Part shown: positions 10,690-22,480 of the stretch, in pieces
How the letters are laid out: the number at the start of each line of letters is the position of its first letter
Position numbering within the stretch: position 1 is the stretch's first letter
Position numbers and translations under genes: made by a program
Source of the DNA: Polytrichum commune
Lineage: Eukaryota; Streptophyta; Polytrichopsida; Polytrichales; Polytrichaceae
Assembly (NCBI GenBank): GCA_950295325.1
Contig: OX485804.1
Span: 46,984,429 to 47,048,428 of the forward strand
Direction of reading: 5' to 3'
Length of the DNA stretch: 64,000 bases
The notes under the pieces: generated by a model
Told to the model about the DNA's origin: nothing
Database searches by the model: none
The model's input: the letters and a program-made list of their open reading frames with translations, nothing else

Positions 10690-13600
10690 ATGGCAGCGTT
10701 GATGGGAACCACTTTGGCCGGAGCCAAGCTCCTGGCACCATTTTCCTCCTCATCTATGGAGGTGACACTGGCGCAGGGTCAGACACAACTCTGTTCCCGT
10801 GTTGCCTTCCAGAGCGCCACTCTGCCCATGAGAAGAGTGGTGGCCTCAACTAGCAGGTCAGCAGCCACCAAATCTCACAACCTGGTTGTGAAGGTTTCAG
10901 CCACCACCTCCTCGGCGGCTGTCGCAACACGCCCCCCCAGCGAGAAAGCTTCGCTTGACAAGCCCACGGTTCTCGTTGCCGAGAAGCTGGGGGAAGCTGG
11001 TATCGAGCTTTTGCGCAAGGTGGCCAACGTGGATTGCTCCTACAATCTGTCCAATGAGGATCTGTGTGCCAAGATTGCTGACTGCGATGCGTTGATCGTG
11101 CGGAGCGGCACCAAGGTCACTCGTGAAGTGTTTGAAGCTTCCAAGGGTCGCCTTAAGGTCTGTCGGTCACTCCTTTTTCTTTTTTTCTTTCATTCTTCCT
11201 TCCTTTCTTGTTAAATCTCACCGGATGGGGTGCGTAGGAGAACGATCTGCAGTGGTCACCTTTCCCTGTGGGCACTTTTTGTTTGACTCACTGAAGTAAT
11301 TGCAAAGGATCTACAGTGGACTAAACCCACGGATTCCTTTATCGCATGTGAATATTTGTCTTAGCTCACACATGTGACATTTCTGCTCAGCTTGGGCTCG
11401 TCTGCTTGTTGCCTCGTGTGCAATTTATTATCCTATTTCGCCTGGAATCCTATTTCTGTGGCCTCTTTTGTTCTTTCACTCGAGCAATTGCGTAAGTTCT
11501 AGAGGGGACTAAACTCACGGAATCTTTTGTTACATGTGACCTGTCTTAACCGCATATGTGAGATTTCTGCTAAGCTTCGGCTCGCCTGCTTGCTTCTTAT
11601 GCAATTCATCATCGTATTTTCCCCTGGATTCCTTGTGGAACTTCTACAAAGACCTGGAAATGTTGCTTTTCTCCTGTGGGCACTTGTTCTTTCACTCGAG
11701 CAATTGCAAAAGATCTGCAGTGGACTAAACCTACGGAATCTTTTGTCATATGTGACATGATTTTGCCGCACCTGTAGGATTCGCCTGCTTGCCCCTTCTG
11801 GAATTCATCATCCTATTTCGTCTGAATTCCTTGTGGAACTTCTACAGGGACCTAGAATGGTCGCTTTCATTATGTTCTTTTCCTGTGCGCTCTTGTTGCC
11901 CTCTGATCCAAGCAATTGCAAAGCCCATCTTAGAGCCGCTTCCAGTTTTGTATGCCTGGGAGGTTGCAATCTTTCTGGCGAAGCATAACATTATGTAGCA
12001 CGCAGGAATTTGTACTTCTTGATTTTCTAGAACAGGGGATGCAAAAGTCCCAGCCTATATCCATCTCTATTTACACAAACTATGTTGAATTACAAGTGTT
12101 GTGGATTGATTGACAAGGCTAGGATGGAATTATTTGTGGGAATCAAATGTACGGAGATTCCTTCTCTTGGATTAAGAAATGCATGTTGGGAGCATCTCTG
12201 TAGATTTACCTCAACAAGAACCGTAGAAGGGTTCAATGGTTCTCGAGCAATTAGCTCCTTGAATTGAGGTCATCCTGGGTTTACGGCACTGTGCGTTTTG
12301 TTGAAATTTAGATTACTGTTGACTTGGCTGGATGCTGCATTCTGATATCCAGAACTTTGCCTTTCAGAGAGTCTGTGCTACAGAGTCTTCTCTAATTGAC
12401 ATCAAGTGTTTTGCTGATGCCTTGCCCGTCCCTTACACACTAAACAACAAGTGTCTGGTGGCACAGGATGGTGTGCTGTTCTGAACGTGTTATTGTTGTG
12501 TTGATCTGCAGGTTGTGGGCCGGGCCGGTGTGGGAATTGACAATGTGGATCTTCAAGCAGCTACTGAAGTGGGATGCTTGGTTGTCAATGCCCCTACTGC
12601 GAACACAGTTGCTGCTGCCGAGCATGGGATCGCCCTCCTCACTGCTTTGGCCCGGAATGTTGCTCCAGCCAGTGCTTCCATGAAGGCCGGTAAGTTGTCA
12701 TTAGTCTTCCAAGGATCACACATATCTTCGATTTTCTTGAACATTTCACAAGCCCTTATAGTCATCTCTTTCAAGAGATCAATAGCTATAACTTATTATA
12801 GCTTCTCCTGGTGATCTTACAAGGTTCCTGTGGGTTGACATTTAGTCCTGTTCACCATAAGACTCTTGCATCAAAATTGGCAGTTTAAAAAGTGATGGGA
12901 TGGGGTTTGTGCAGGCAAGTGGCAGCGTAACAAGTATGTTGGAGTTTCACTCGTTGAGAAAACTTTGGGTGTGATGGGATTTGGAAAGGTGGGTTCAGAA
13001 GTTGCTCGCAGAGCAAGGGGACTTGGGATGCATGTGATTGCTCATGACCCCTACGCTTCAGCTGAACGTGCAAAGGCCATTGGTGTGGAGTTAGTCAGCT
13101 TCGAGGAGGCGCTCGCTCGCTCCGACTTTATTTCCCTCCACATGCCACTCACACCCACGACTGACAAAATCTTCAACGATGACAGCTTCAAGAGGTGCAA
13201 GAAGGGAGTGCGCATTATCAATGTGGCTCGGGGGGGTGTGATTGATGAGGATGCGCTCGTCCGGGCCCTTGATGCTGGCATTGTTGCTCAGGTAATGGAG
13301 TCTCTTTTGTTTGCACATCACGTACCTTTGCATGTCTAAGATGTGTTTGTGTATCATTGATCTATGTGATTTTAGAACAACACGAGATTTAACATATTTT
13401 AATGCCATTCTGTGTGGCAGATGCAGTGTTTTGCAACTGTTTCTCTCAATTGACATTGAAGTGCAATCCGCTTGTTACAGGCTGCTTTGGATGTGTTTAC
13501 TGTGGAGCCACCCAAGGAGGGCAATGCACTTGTCATGCATGAGAACGTTGTTGTAACACCCCACTTGGGCGCTAGCACAGTGGAAGCTCAGGTTTGTGAT

Positions 13601-15195
13601 CCAGCACTACTATAATGGCCAATGCTACAGAATGTCTAATTTTCATGGTGCACAACGATCGACAATGATCAACTCTGTAGATTACCCATTGCTATCCCTT
13701 AGTAACCTATTACATATATTCTTATGGAGTACAAATGGTTGGATCAACTTCCTTGAATGTTGTCCGGCTTGTAGAATATATATTTTTAGTGGGCATGCCG
13801 ATTTATTCACTGAAACTTAACTTTTGCAGGAAGGGGTTGCTGTGGAGATTGCTGAGGCAGTAGTTGGAGCTTTGGCTGGAGAGCTATCAGCCACAGCTGT
13901 AAATGCACCCATGGTGCCTGCAGAGGTAAATTTTTGGTACACATCGGCGTGATCACTGACAATGGCAGAGGTGTATTGGACATTGACATTTGATTTAGGG
14001 TTTTTTCTAATTCCTGCAGCTTTGGCTAATTCGTGTCGTGTTGTTTTACAGGTGATCACCGAGCTTGCTCCATATGTTTCCTTGGCAGAGAGGTTGGGAC
14101 GGCTTGCCGTTCAGTTGGTATCTGGTGCTGCTGGAGTTAAGCAGGGTAAGGTTGTGTACCGTTCCGCACGGGCTGCTGATGACCTCGACACGCGCCTACT
14201 GAGGGCCATGATTATCAAGGGCCTGATTGAGCCAGTGTCAGATGCATTCATCAATTTGGTGAATGCTGACTATGTGGCCAAGCAACGCGGATTGAGGATT
14301 AGTGAGGAGCGACAGCCTGCAGATGGTGCTGTTGATGTACCACTTGAGACAATCTCAGTAAGTTACTTCTTTTTTTCTAATCATTTCAAACTTCTCTGGG
14401 CCTTATATCAGACACCTATATTCGAGTGGTGTACGCTTGTAGTTAAGATTGGACTATGTGCTCAAAATATGACAGCCATTCTAGGTTCAATTGTAAACAG
14501 ATTTTGGAGGGCCTATGTGATCACTTTGACCACTTATAACTTCTGCATCTCAACTCTGACTCTGAAGCTTTTATAGCTTCTGCGTCTCAATTCCAACTCT
14601 GGAACTTGAATGGTAATCTTCATTCATTGCAATTGCTAAGTGGATGAGTCTATTCCCAATTAGATCCAATGGCCAAAATTGCCTGTGGGCATGGTAGTGT
14701 CCACAATAGGGTCACATACCTGGAACCACGTGGAGGTGCATTGCACTTATCGTTGCGTCGTACAAAATCTTCATGGTCCTTGGAACCTCTCATGTTGACC
14801 TCCTGCATTTTTCTTGTACCTTGCAGGTGACGATTGCAGGGGTGGAATCCAAATTTGCAAGTGCAATCGCAGATCACACAGGAGACATCACCTTGGAAGG
14901 GAAGGTGAAGGATGGAGTGCCTTACCTCTCAAAGGTGGGCAGCTTCAGCGTCGATGTGAGTCTGGAAGGTAGCATCATCCTTTGCAGACAGGTGGATCAA
15001 CCCGGCATGATTGGCAAGGTGGGATCCATCTTAGGACAAGAGAATGTGAACATCTCATTTATGAGTGTTGGCAGGACTTCACCAAGACAGCATGCTGTCA
15101 TGGCGATTGGTGTTGATGAAGAGCCATCAAAGCCAACACTGAAGAAATTGGGTGATATCACAGCAATTGAAGAGTTTGTGTTCCTCAAACTATGA
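10690..15195 (+). CDS. PGDH: D-3-phosphoglycerate dehydrogenase, plastid
   Basis: Oxidises 3-phosphoglycerate to 3-phosphohydroxypyruvate with NAD, the first step of the phosphorylated serine pathway in plastids. Seven exons in phase: 10690-11157, 12512-12689, 12915-13291, 13481-13591, 13830-13925, 14052-14357, 14827-15195, giving 634 residues. That suits plant PGDH, at about 600 plus a transit peptide. Residues 1 to about 75 are Ser/Ala/Thr-rich with few acids, like a chloroplast transit peptide. The catalytic domain begins near [14 protein letters not shown]. The nucleotide-binding motif GFGKVG is at about 237, INVARGG follows, the Glu lies in FTVEPP, and the catalytic His is in TPHLGAST (about 369). 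The middle substrate-binding domain runs about 400-545, and a C-terminal ACT domain contains [15 protein letters not shown] (about 565). All key residues are present. Intron 1 carries tandem repeats. Confidence 0.96.
11240..11925 (+). repeat. Tandem repeats inside PGDH intron 1
   Basis: A unit of roughly 190-215 bp is repeated about three times. Each copy carries 'ctttcactcgagcaattgc', then 'ggactaaac..acggaatc', then 'catatgtgaca', 'ctgcttgc' and 'attcatcatcctatttc'. Anchors lie near 11290, 11475 and 11693, with a truncated fourth near 11910. The copies differ by many substitutions. No coding is conserved. Confidence 0.75.
14405..14570 (+). repeat. R1 dispersed repeat in PGDH intron 6
   Basis: Contains the R1 landmarks 'tatattcgagtggtgtacgc', 'tgtgctcaaaatatgacagc' and 'ccattctaggttcaattgt'. 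It lies wholly within the intron between exons 6 and 7. Confidence 0.6.
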
Positions 15196-16014
15196 GGGGG
15201 TGGCATTCAGAAGGCTGCCAGGTTTGTGGCACCTAGGTTAAAGGTATTTTTTAGTTGTATTTGATATTGTCTGCACCTGAGCCATCGGCCTTCAGAAAAA
15301 TGTTCTCTGCGTGGGTAATAGGCTGCTGAGCGTTTTCACAAAAATGAGGAGCTGCCTACAGCAGGTCAATCAAATAATGCATACCCCCAATGTACTCCTG
15401 GATGGATGGTGGGCAAACAGCAGGAATAACCCATTGGTTTTGGCCGAAGCTGAACGCCTTTTCTGCCGAATCTTAGAATTAATCAAGACTTGAGCAATTT
15501 TGTCAGCTTTTAGGCTTTTTGAGCATCTGTGATATCTCCTGCATGCAGGTGAGTGTTTCATTGGGAGCTTACCGAATTTGTGAATTGAGATGATGATTTA
15601 ATGGAGTCATCTCGTTTATGATCAAAACCGAGTACCCATACCACATTGGATTTGTCATTCTGTGAATGCTTTTACTCGAGTACAGGCCTGACAGGATATG
15701 AAGTACGAGTGTCTCTGGTTTCGGTGATGCACTTTATTGAATGGGAACCCGCCTCCTGTCTATTATACAATTGTAGGTAAGTATGCAAGGAATCTTGTAC
15801 AAAATGTGCATCTTCCTCACATGCCATCCAACTCGGTGTTTACAAAGTAGGAGAAGATTCCCATGAACATAAACCTTCAATCTAAATGATGGAGACCCAA
15901 AAGTTTGTGGACAAGCAACTTGTGAAGATCTCGTCGGATTCCAACATCCAACCCTCTACATTATAAATAAAGAGGTGGAGAGCTTGTAGATCAGAAGTTT
16001 CTCATTGGTGGGGA
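15196..16014. other. PGDH 3' flank and gene-free stretch
   Basis: The first few hundred bases after the stop codon are the likely PGDH 3' untranslated region. No clear polyadenylation signal or further gene stands out. Confidence 0.5.
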
Positions 16015-16880
16015 GCCACTTAAGTGACCCTTGTTCACTTCCACTTGAGCTTTTAACTTGGATGGCGACTTGATGGAACCCATATGAATTGACCACGAGA
16101 AGCTGTTAGTTATTCTTGACAAGTTCTTGGTCAAAATTTGGGTGGGTTTATATAAGACCCCAGTTCCCAGAAACTTGGGATCCAAAACACCCCTTAATGG
16201 ACCTTACCTATGAAAAAACATAAGCTTGAAGATTTCTTTCTCAAAGTAGGAGTATCTTCTTAAGTGCAGAGTGTCGAGATTTGGACATTAACACTCATAT
16301 GAAGTGATGTTGCATTCACGTCATTTCATTTTCCATACCTTGGTGTAAACTCCTAGGTCCAAAATTTTGCTATGAATAAATAGCATTGCTCAATTTCGGA
16401 GTTTCTTTGGTTTTTGAACCTATTGTAATCCAACTTTATGCTACCTCGTGGAGGTTGTTGAGGAATATTGAGAGGTCGAGCTCTCATTTTGTTGGCCCCA
16501 AGTCACTTTCAATAATTCTTTGGTTTTTGAAGAATTTTCCATTGTTTTGGTATGTTTACACTAGAGAAGTTGAGAGGTTGAGAGGTTGAGAGGTTGACGA
16601 AATGACCCTTTTCATTGACCAGGGCCCTCTTATGCAAGCTTGTTCACTCATCTTCCACTTTACACTTTGAGCTTTTAGCTTGAGTGCTTGAACTTTTATG
16701 CAAGTCTACAACACTTAGATGGCACCTTGATGGATCATCATGTGGAACAAGTATGAGAAGCTCTTGGTCATCCTTGACAAGTCCCTGGTCAAAATCATGG
16801 GCTACCTCACCTAGATTATTGAGGGATGTCGGGAGTTCAAGCTCTCATTTTGTCGGCCCCATGCCAATGGACTTTTTGAG
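16015..16880. repeat. Local direct repeats, two or three decayed copies
   Basis: The run 'gagaagct.ttggt.at.cttgacaag' with flanking 'gagcttttaacttg' occurs at about 16028-16150 and 16640-16815. 'gctctcattttgt.ggcccc' occurs near 16480 and 16840. The order is consistent with an old tandem or segmental duplication. There is no coding. Confidence 0.55.
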
Positions 16881-17185
16881 CATTCTTTGACTTAACATAA
16901 ATTTGCATGTGTTTAATGCCGTTTGATCCTTGATATCTTACATTGGGCATGAACATTGCACACTTCCTCAAGGTTTTGAGAAGTTGAGGATTGGCTTTGG
17001 AGACACCATAATTAGCTTTAAAGACCTAAAGTTAGTTTAGTCCAAGTCATTTGAGATGAATAAGCCACACACTTAAAGGGGGTCAAGTTTGTATGGATGA
17101 GAGGTAATCCTCATATGCAATATATCTTGCTTGCATTCCTAAGGTATGTGGTCCTATTGTGGGCATATCCAACCCCACAAACATA

Positions 17186-17813
17186 CAGTTATCTCCCGCT
17201 TAAGTATGCACCCGTTTAAGTACGCATCCCGGTTAAGTGTGCAATTTTTTTGACAAAAAATAGGGTTCATACTTTATTGTTTGAACATGTCATGTGTAGT
17301 CATTTGCCACGAATGCATGAATTTTTTACAGTTGAAATTTAATGTCAGTTTGTTAATGTTTCACTAAAACGTCGCAATTCATCATACATATGTTCAGCTT
17401 CCATTTGAACAATAGAGCAAAGCAATTAGTCATCAATGTCAAGGACATTGTTGTGTAGAGCTCCAAAGCCTTTGAAGTCGGTAGCACTTTCAGATTCAAC
17501 AAATGTCTCGATAAGTTGGATTTTGTTGCAGTATGTTCTCCCAATTGTCCCCGACTTTCCAAATGTTGTTTTCAGTGACTTCATACTCCTACCCCAATGC
17601 ATGCTTGCTTGGCGCGTTCGGTTTACTCAACTTTGTAATGATTTCACATCGTTGGGCTTCGATCAAGCGGATTACCTTAGGTTTCATCCGTTTCCCGTTG
17701 CGATTCATCAAATCAGAGGGTTTAGAAAGCAATATAAGTAAAGTACGCACCTACCAACTAAGTGCACATCAACAGCTCAGGTTCAAAGTGCGTACTTAAG
17801 CGGGAGATTATTG
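17186..17813. mobile_element. Tigger/pogo-type element 2
   Basis: A 628-bp element between TA dinucleotides (17184-17185 and 17814-17815). The left end is CAGTTATCTCCCGCTTAAGT and the inward-read right end is CAATAATCTCCCGCTTAAGT. The inverted repeats extend about 26 bp with few mismatches. It encloses a broken minus-strand frame that resembles the N-terminal CENP-B-type helix-turn-helix of Tigger transposases. The termini differ from element 1, so it is a separate family. Confidence 0.82.
17353..17708 (-). pseudogene. N-terminal remnant of a Tigger/CENP-B-type transposase
   Basis: Read from 17708 downward, the frame shows IEAQRCEIITKLSKPNAPSK, then HALG, an in-frame TAG, then EYEVTENNIWKVGDNWENIL. 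This follows the pattern of the CENP-B N-terminal DNA-binding domain (QR.EII.KL..PNAPSK...R.YGV....I.K.W). Beyond the TAG the reading frame must shift to continue as ETFVESESATDF. It then meets another stop before MEAEHMYDELRRFSETL. The protein is thus broken by at least two stops and a frameshift. No DDE domain is present. Confidence 0.72.
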
Positions 17814-17815
17814 TA

Positions 17816-20690
17816 TACACTATGTTGGGTTGGCTTGAGAATCATATCAGTCAATTAGCACTTTGTGAATGACAAAGATTGTCATATTAAGTTTCAAATC
17901 AAAGTTGATGCAAAAGACTTTATAAGAGGTCAAAATAAACATGTTTGATATCTCTTTTAATGATCACATATGCCCTCCCAATTGTGTTAAATTTTAAACA
18001 TAGAATGGTTAGATACTTTGAGCACATGAGACAGGTCTCATTTTAACATGTATCTATTAGTGTCCATCCTTATACAAGCCATCCAATATACCATTCACAT
18101 AGAGGTGCAAAACCAAGAAAAATGACCACATAAGGCCCATGTTCCTTATGGACTATGTTCACATGCTAATCTCTACTTCAAATGGTCACCTTCAACCTTC
18201 TATCACACAATTGAGAATGGTTAAGGACTAGGTTCTTACAACAACTGGGAAGTTTTTGTGATAGATGGACCCAACGATTCAAGGTGTTCATAAGTGGTAG
18301 TTCAAAATACACATCATGATACTTTTATCTAGAATGCACGAGGTCAACCTAAAGGCCTTTTGGTGTTTCACCTTTCTACTCTTCATATTCCAACAATGAC
18401 CATATCATGTACGTGATCCTCAAAGGAACAACATGGCCATTGTGTGGACTATGTGACGATTTGGGCAAGCCCCAAAAATGAGATTGAGGTTATATTTTAT
18501 ACTCGGGACCTTAAACATATCATAACTCGGCGTTGTGTGTTCGTTATGTGGGCCATAGAAATATAAGCACGGGATGTTTGGAACTTAGTATGGTTTGAGT
18601 CATCCCATGATTATATTCAGGGCCCGTAGAACGAACACATGTGGTTAAGTAATGTTATGAAATAGTTAAGTTACCATGTTGATTACTTAATCTTCTTTTG
18701 GCTATTGATTCTTAGCCATCCATTGTGAGCGAGTTTGATTATTATAAGCTTACCATGCTCACATTGTCAATTCTTTGTTGTATTGTGTAAAATATAATTA
18801 ATTATTATTACGTGTCACATGCCTTATTCCTATAGTTCAAGATCCATTGAATGACACATGGAAACTATCTTTCAACACTTTTAGTGTTGAACCATACAAT
18901 GACGTTCCATTGTTACCTTGAAGCTTAGTAGAACATGATCAACAAAGGAAGAATCGGCTCCCATTCACAAAGGTTTGAAGAAGAAGAAGAAGAAGAAGAA
19001 GAAAGTTTTATTTATTCATGGCGCACACACACACACACATACACACATTTTATATATTTAATAATGGTATTTCATGGCATACAATTTATTTACACATCGA
19101 CAAAATGATGGATGTCTACATTTGCTTTGCAAAGATGACACATACCATTTAGATGGAACACAAAATATAATGAATTTCAGTTATCACACATTAATAATAT
19201 TACTTGTGTTGAATATATTGAGGCCCTTCGTCCTATCATATTCAAGAGTCCTCTTAATATAAGGTAGGGTTTACCACCTACCTTTAAGTGCTCTACAATG
19301 GCATATGTATGTTATCAAGGGAAAACAACATTGAGATTTCTTGTTGTTTGTTTTCTATTCTTTGACACAAGAAGATATGTGAAATATTTGATGGCTAGCT
19401 GGTTATTGATTTCATTGTTTTTTTGATGGTTATCGGAGGAATGTGTAGATTGTTCAATAGATTGATACTTCTTGTGTGTATGATACTTCTCACTCTTGCA
19501 ATGACAACACACTTTAGTGTATACTTAGGTAGCGATTACCTATTTCATAGGTGTATTGAATGGACCTTTTTTTTTTATGAATGTTGTTAAATTTTTAGGA
19601 TTTGGATATTTTTATTCATTTTTTAATATGGAACGAGGGAAGATCTACCAAGTTGATATCGTGCATTCTTCAAAGAAACCCTAGCCCTACACAACCGGTG
19701 CTCAAAAACTATATTGTCATTCATTCTCTAATGTCATTCTTCTTTCAATATCGATGAACGGGGAGAACCCACCACTACACTAAATAGGATAATTAGTGTT
19801 TGATACACGAGATACGGATGCATACATTAAATATCAATAACCCTATGAAAGTAAGTAAAATTGAATGTAAACTCAAACACAAAAAATCAATAATGATAAT
19901 ATGTGGAAGTTACATGTTTGAATTCAGTGTTAGTAAGGATATGAAAAACAAAAATAACATTGATAAAAGGAGAATTCCAACATATCTTCTACCATATCTT
20001 CTAACACTACGTATCAAAAACTTGAAAATTAGTGTTGAGCAGGGCAGGGTGGTAACAACATTAAATATAATCAAACACAAAATATCCTATTTAGTTTAGT
20101 TACATATGAACCGGTTGAGTTTGAGAAATAGTTGGTCGAGGTTCAAGACTTTAGGAGTATTGTCGATCATTAGAGGAATCTATAGAATGAAACTAAGATT
20201 AATAAAGAAAATATGAAAGATCACAACATGTAACTAGTTGGACTTGAAAACACTAGGATCTTGACCAATTATATCCAAAAATCTCCCCGGATGGCACTAT
20301 TCAATATTTTTGGTGTTTGTTATTGTGTTATGATGTTTTTAACATTGTTAAGTTGCAAGTACACTCTAACCTCCCTAATATCATGCTTGCGGCAACCAAA
20401 GTGCACGTGATATTAAGGAGGTACATTGTGTTAACATGGATGTTTGATGATAGAGAATTAGTGTAACATCTGACATTATGGAATAACACAAAGTCAACAT
20501 TGCAATAATGATAATAATGACAATCATGAGAACGTGATGGGTGCAAACACGTGGTTTGAATTCTTTGGTGGATCATTTTAATGTCAAAGCTTGTGATATA
20601 TGGGAGGGATATTTAAATTGAGCGCATCCGTTCCCTAGGGTTTCAGGATATAAGAGAGGGAGTGACATTGAGGAGGTTAGGTTGTACCCA
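17816..20690. other. Gene-free AT-rich stretch with microsatellites
   Basis: No gene is supportable. Simple repeats occur: (AAG)n at about 18977-19003, and (CA)n with a CATA interruption at 19023-19047. Short open frames at 19074, 19315 and 19800 have no recognisable motifs. Confidence 0.6.
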
Positions 20691-20691
20691 T

Positions 20692-22060
20692 CTTGGATGT
20701 GTGGGCAATGTACAGGAGTACTGAGGTTTAGTTATGAGCTAGCCGATTTTTTTTGAGATTTCCGAATGAGTTTGCAATGATTGGGGCGAGGTACTGATGT
20801 AAAATTGTGAAGGTTGTAAATTGACCAGTTCAAGGGATAATACACCGACAATATGACAGGTTGAGGCATCATAGTTTGGGATATTTACCAAGAGTAATTG
20901 TTAATCTTAGGCATGGAGCCGAAGGAACTAGGGATATGGCGGAATTATTACTAGGGCGATACTAGAGTCATAAGATCAAAAAACATGGAGGCTAATTTAT
21001 GGTTGGTTTCATTGTCATTAGGACAATTAGGGTTTTGAGGCTCTAAGCAGCCAGGAACCCTCTCTCACAAGTATAGGAAGAGTTTGAGCCCCTTGGACAA
21101 AGCTTGGGGGGTTCACTGGCGAAAAATCGTAGAACAACGTGCGATAAAAAATAGGGTCTAATATATTCATTGTAGATAAATTTTGTAAAACACTTACATA
21201 TAATATAGGGGGTTTTTAAATAATGAAAAAGGATTACATGTAAAATACCATCGCATATAAAATACCATCACACCTTTATTTTGAAAAATACCATACCTTA
21301 TAATCTTTTTTGCAAGGTAAATAACCCCCCAATAAATAGGTCCCGAACACACGTGTATGCAAAATATAAGAGGGAGTGAACCTCCTGAGGGACCAAGTAC
21401 CTCACTCATCTATTGGGGTTTTCCTCTCTACCCCATTCTTACTCTAAGGTTCTGCTTATGCTCTTGTGTTTTCAATTGGTGTTTTCCAGCTCCATGTTTG
21501 GTTTCGAGCTCAGTGGGTGGCTTCGTGTTGGTGTCAAGGTTTAGGGTTGTGACCTTTTGTTGATGGCTATTAGTGTGTGACTCAAACTCTAGACACTTTA
21601 GCAAAAGTGAAGGGGAAGAAAACCTTCGATTTGTAGTCTCTTTTGTTTGCATCTCAACCTCATGTTCTTTTGTTTTGTTTCAATCTTGTCTTGTCGTTCA
21701 TACCATTGCAACTTGTCCACCTTAGAAGTGTTTCATAGAATCGAAAACTCCTTCTAGGGATACTTCAGAACTCTTTCAACACAAATTCACCCTCTTAAAA
21801 GCATAACACCAATTTTCTTTTATAATATTTAAAATAATAATAAAAACCCAACTTACTATACATAACTTCAGAAACATACCAAAGTAATTTGTGGAAACTA
21901 AGAAAATTACTGAATGGTAAAGTTAAATATAGGAATTTAACCAAGAAAAAATTGGCTTTCGGTAGTTTCCAAGTAAAAAGAAAAAAATACGAACCTCTTT
22001 ATAAAAGGTAGGAAATGTACCATTTTTTGCATAGAATTCCCCGGACTGTGTGCATGGGCT
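20692..22060 (+). repeat. R2 repeat, copy 1 (split by about 0.8 kb)
   Basis: The segments 20692-20960 and 21745-22060 match 34970-35205 and 35305-35610 in order and orientation. Landmarks are 'gaggtttagttatgagct', 'gagatttccgaatgagtttg', 'ggcatcatagtttgggatat', 'cgaacctctttataaaaggt' and 'aggaaatgta'. The longer middle section of copy 1 includes the hAT-like MITE at 21103-21389. Class unknown; no coding. Confidence 0.7.
21103..21389. mobile_element. hAT-like MITE, copy 2
   Basis: Reverse-oriented copy of the element at 2112-2382, 287 bp. The ends are CTTGGGGGGTTCACT and, read inward, CTCAGGAGGTTCACT. It is flanked by GGACAAAG (21095-21102) and GGACCAAG (21390-21397), an 8-bp target duplication with one change. 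A short internal duplication ('aaaataccatc' twice near 21241-21270) explains its extra length. Confidence 0.85.
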
Positions 22061-22235
22061 TTTGAAAGGTTGTACTTGGTGGAATGATGTATAAAAGATA
22101 GTGTTGGCACATGCCAAGTGATACATGGAGAGTTGTCCTTTATATTTGGTTGTGAGCCTAAGGAATTCATTCCACATATTGTTTGACATAAGGTACACTT
22201 GCCTAATTCCAACATAATTCTAATATGAACGCCTT

Positions 22236-22480
22236 TATTTGAGTTATATGTGGTTAGGTGTGGATCTCAAAACGGACATTTGAAAGACACGAATTTAAAC
22301 GAGATTGAACTAAGTGTTCAAAAGATGTTCACCATTCTAAGGTTAACAATCAACATGATTAAGGGGGACTTATATGATGAGCACAAAAATCCTCACTCTG
22401 ATATTAAATAAGAAATTCACATGAGCTCCATAGTTTATGGGAAATTGGCTACAAACATGATCTAGATTTGCTAATCACGT
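22236..22480 (+). repeat. R1 dispersed repeat
   Basis: Landmarks 'tatgtggttaggtgtggatc', 'aagtgttcaaaagatg', 'accattctaaggttaacaat', 'gatgagcacaaaaatcctca' and 'acatgagctcc', in the same order as the copy at 51377. Confidence 0.65.
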
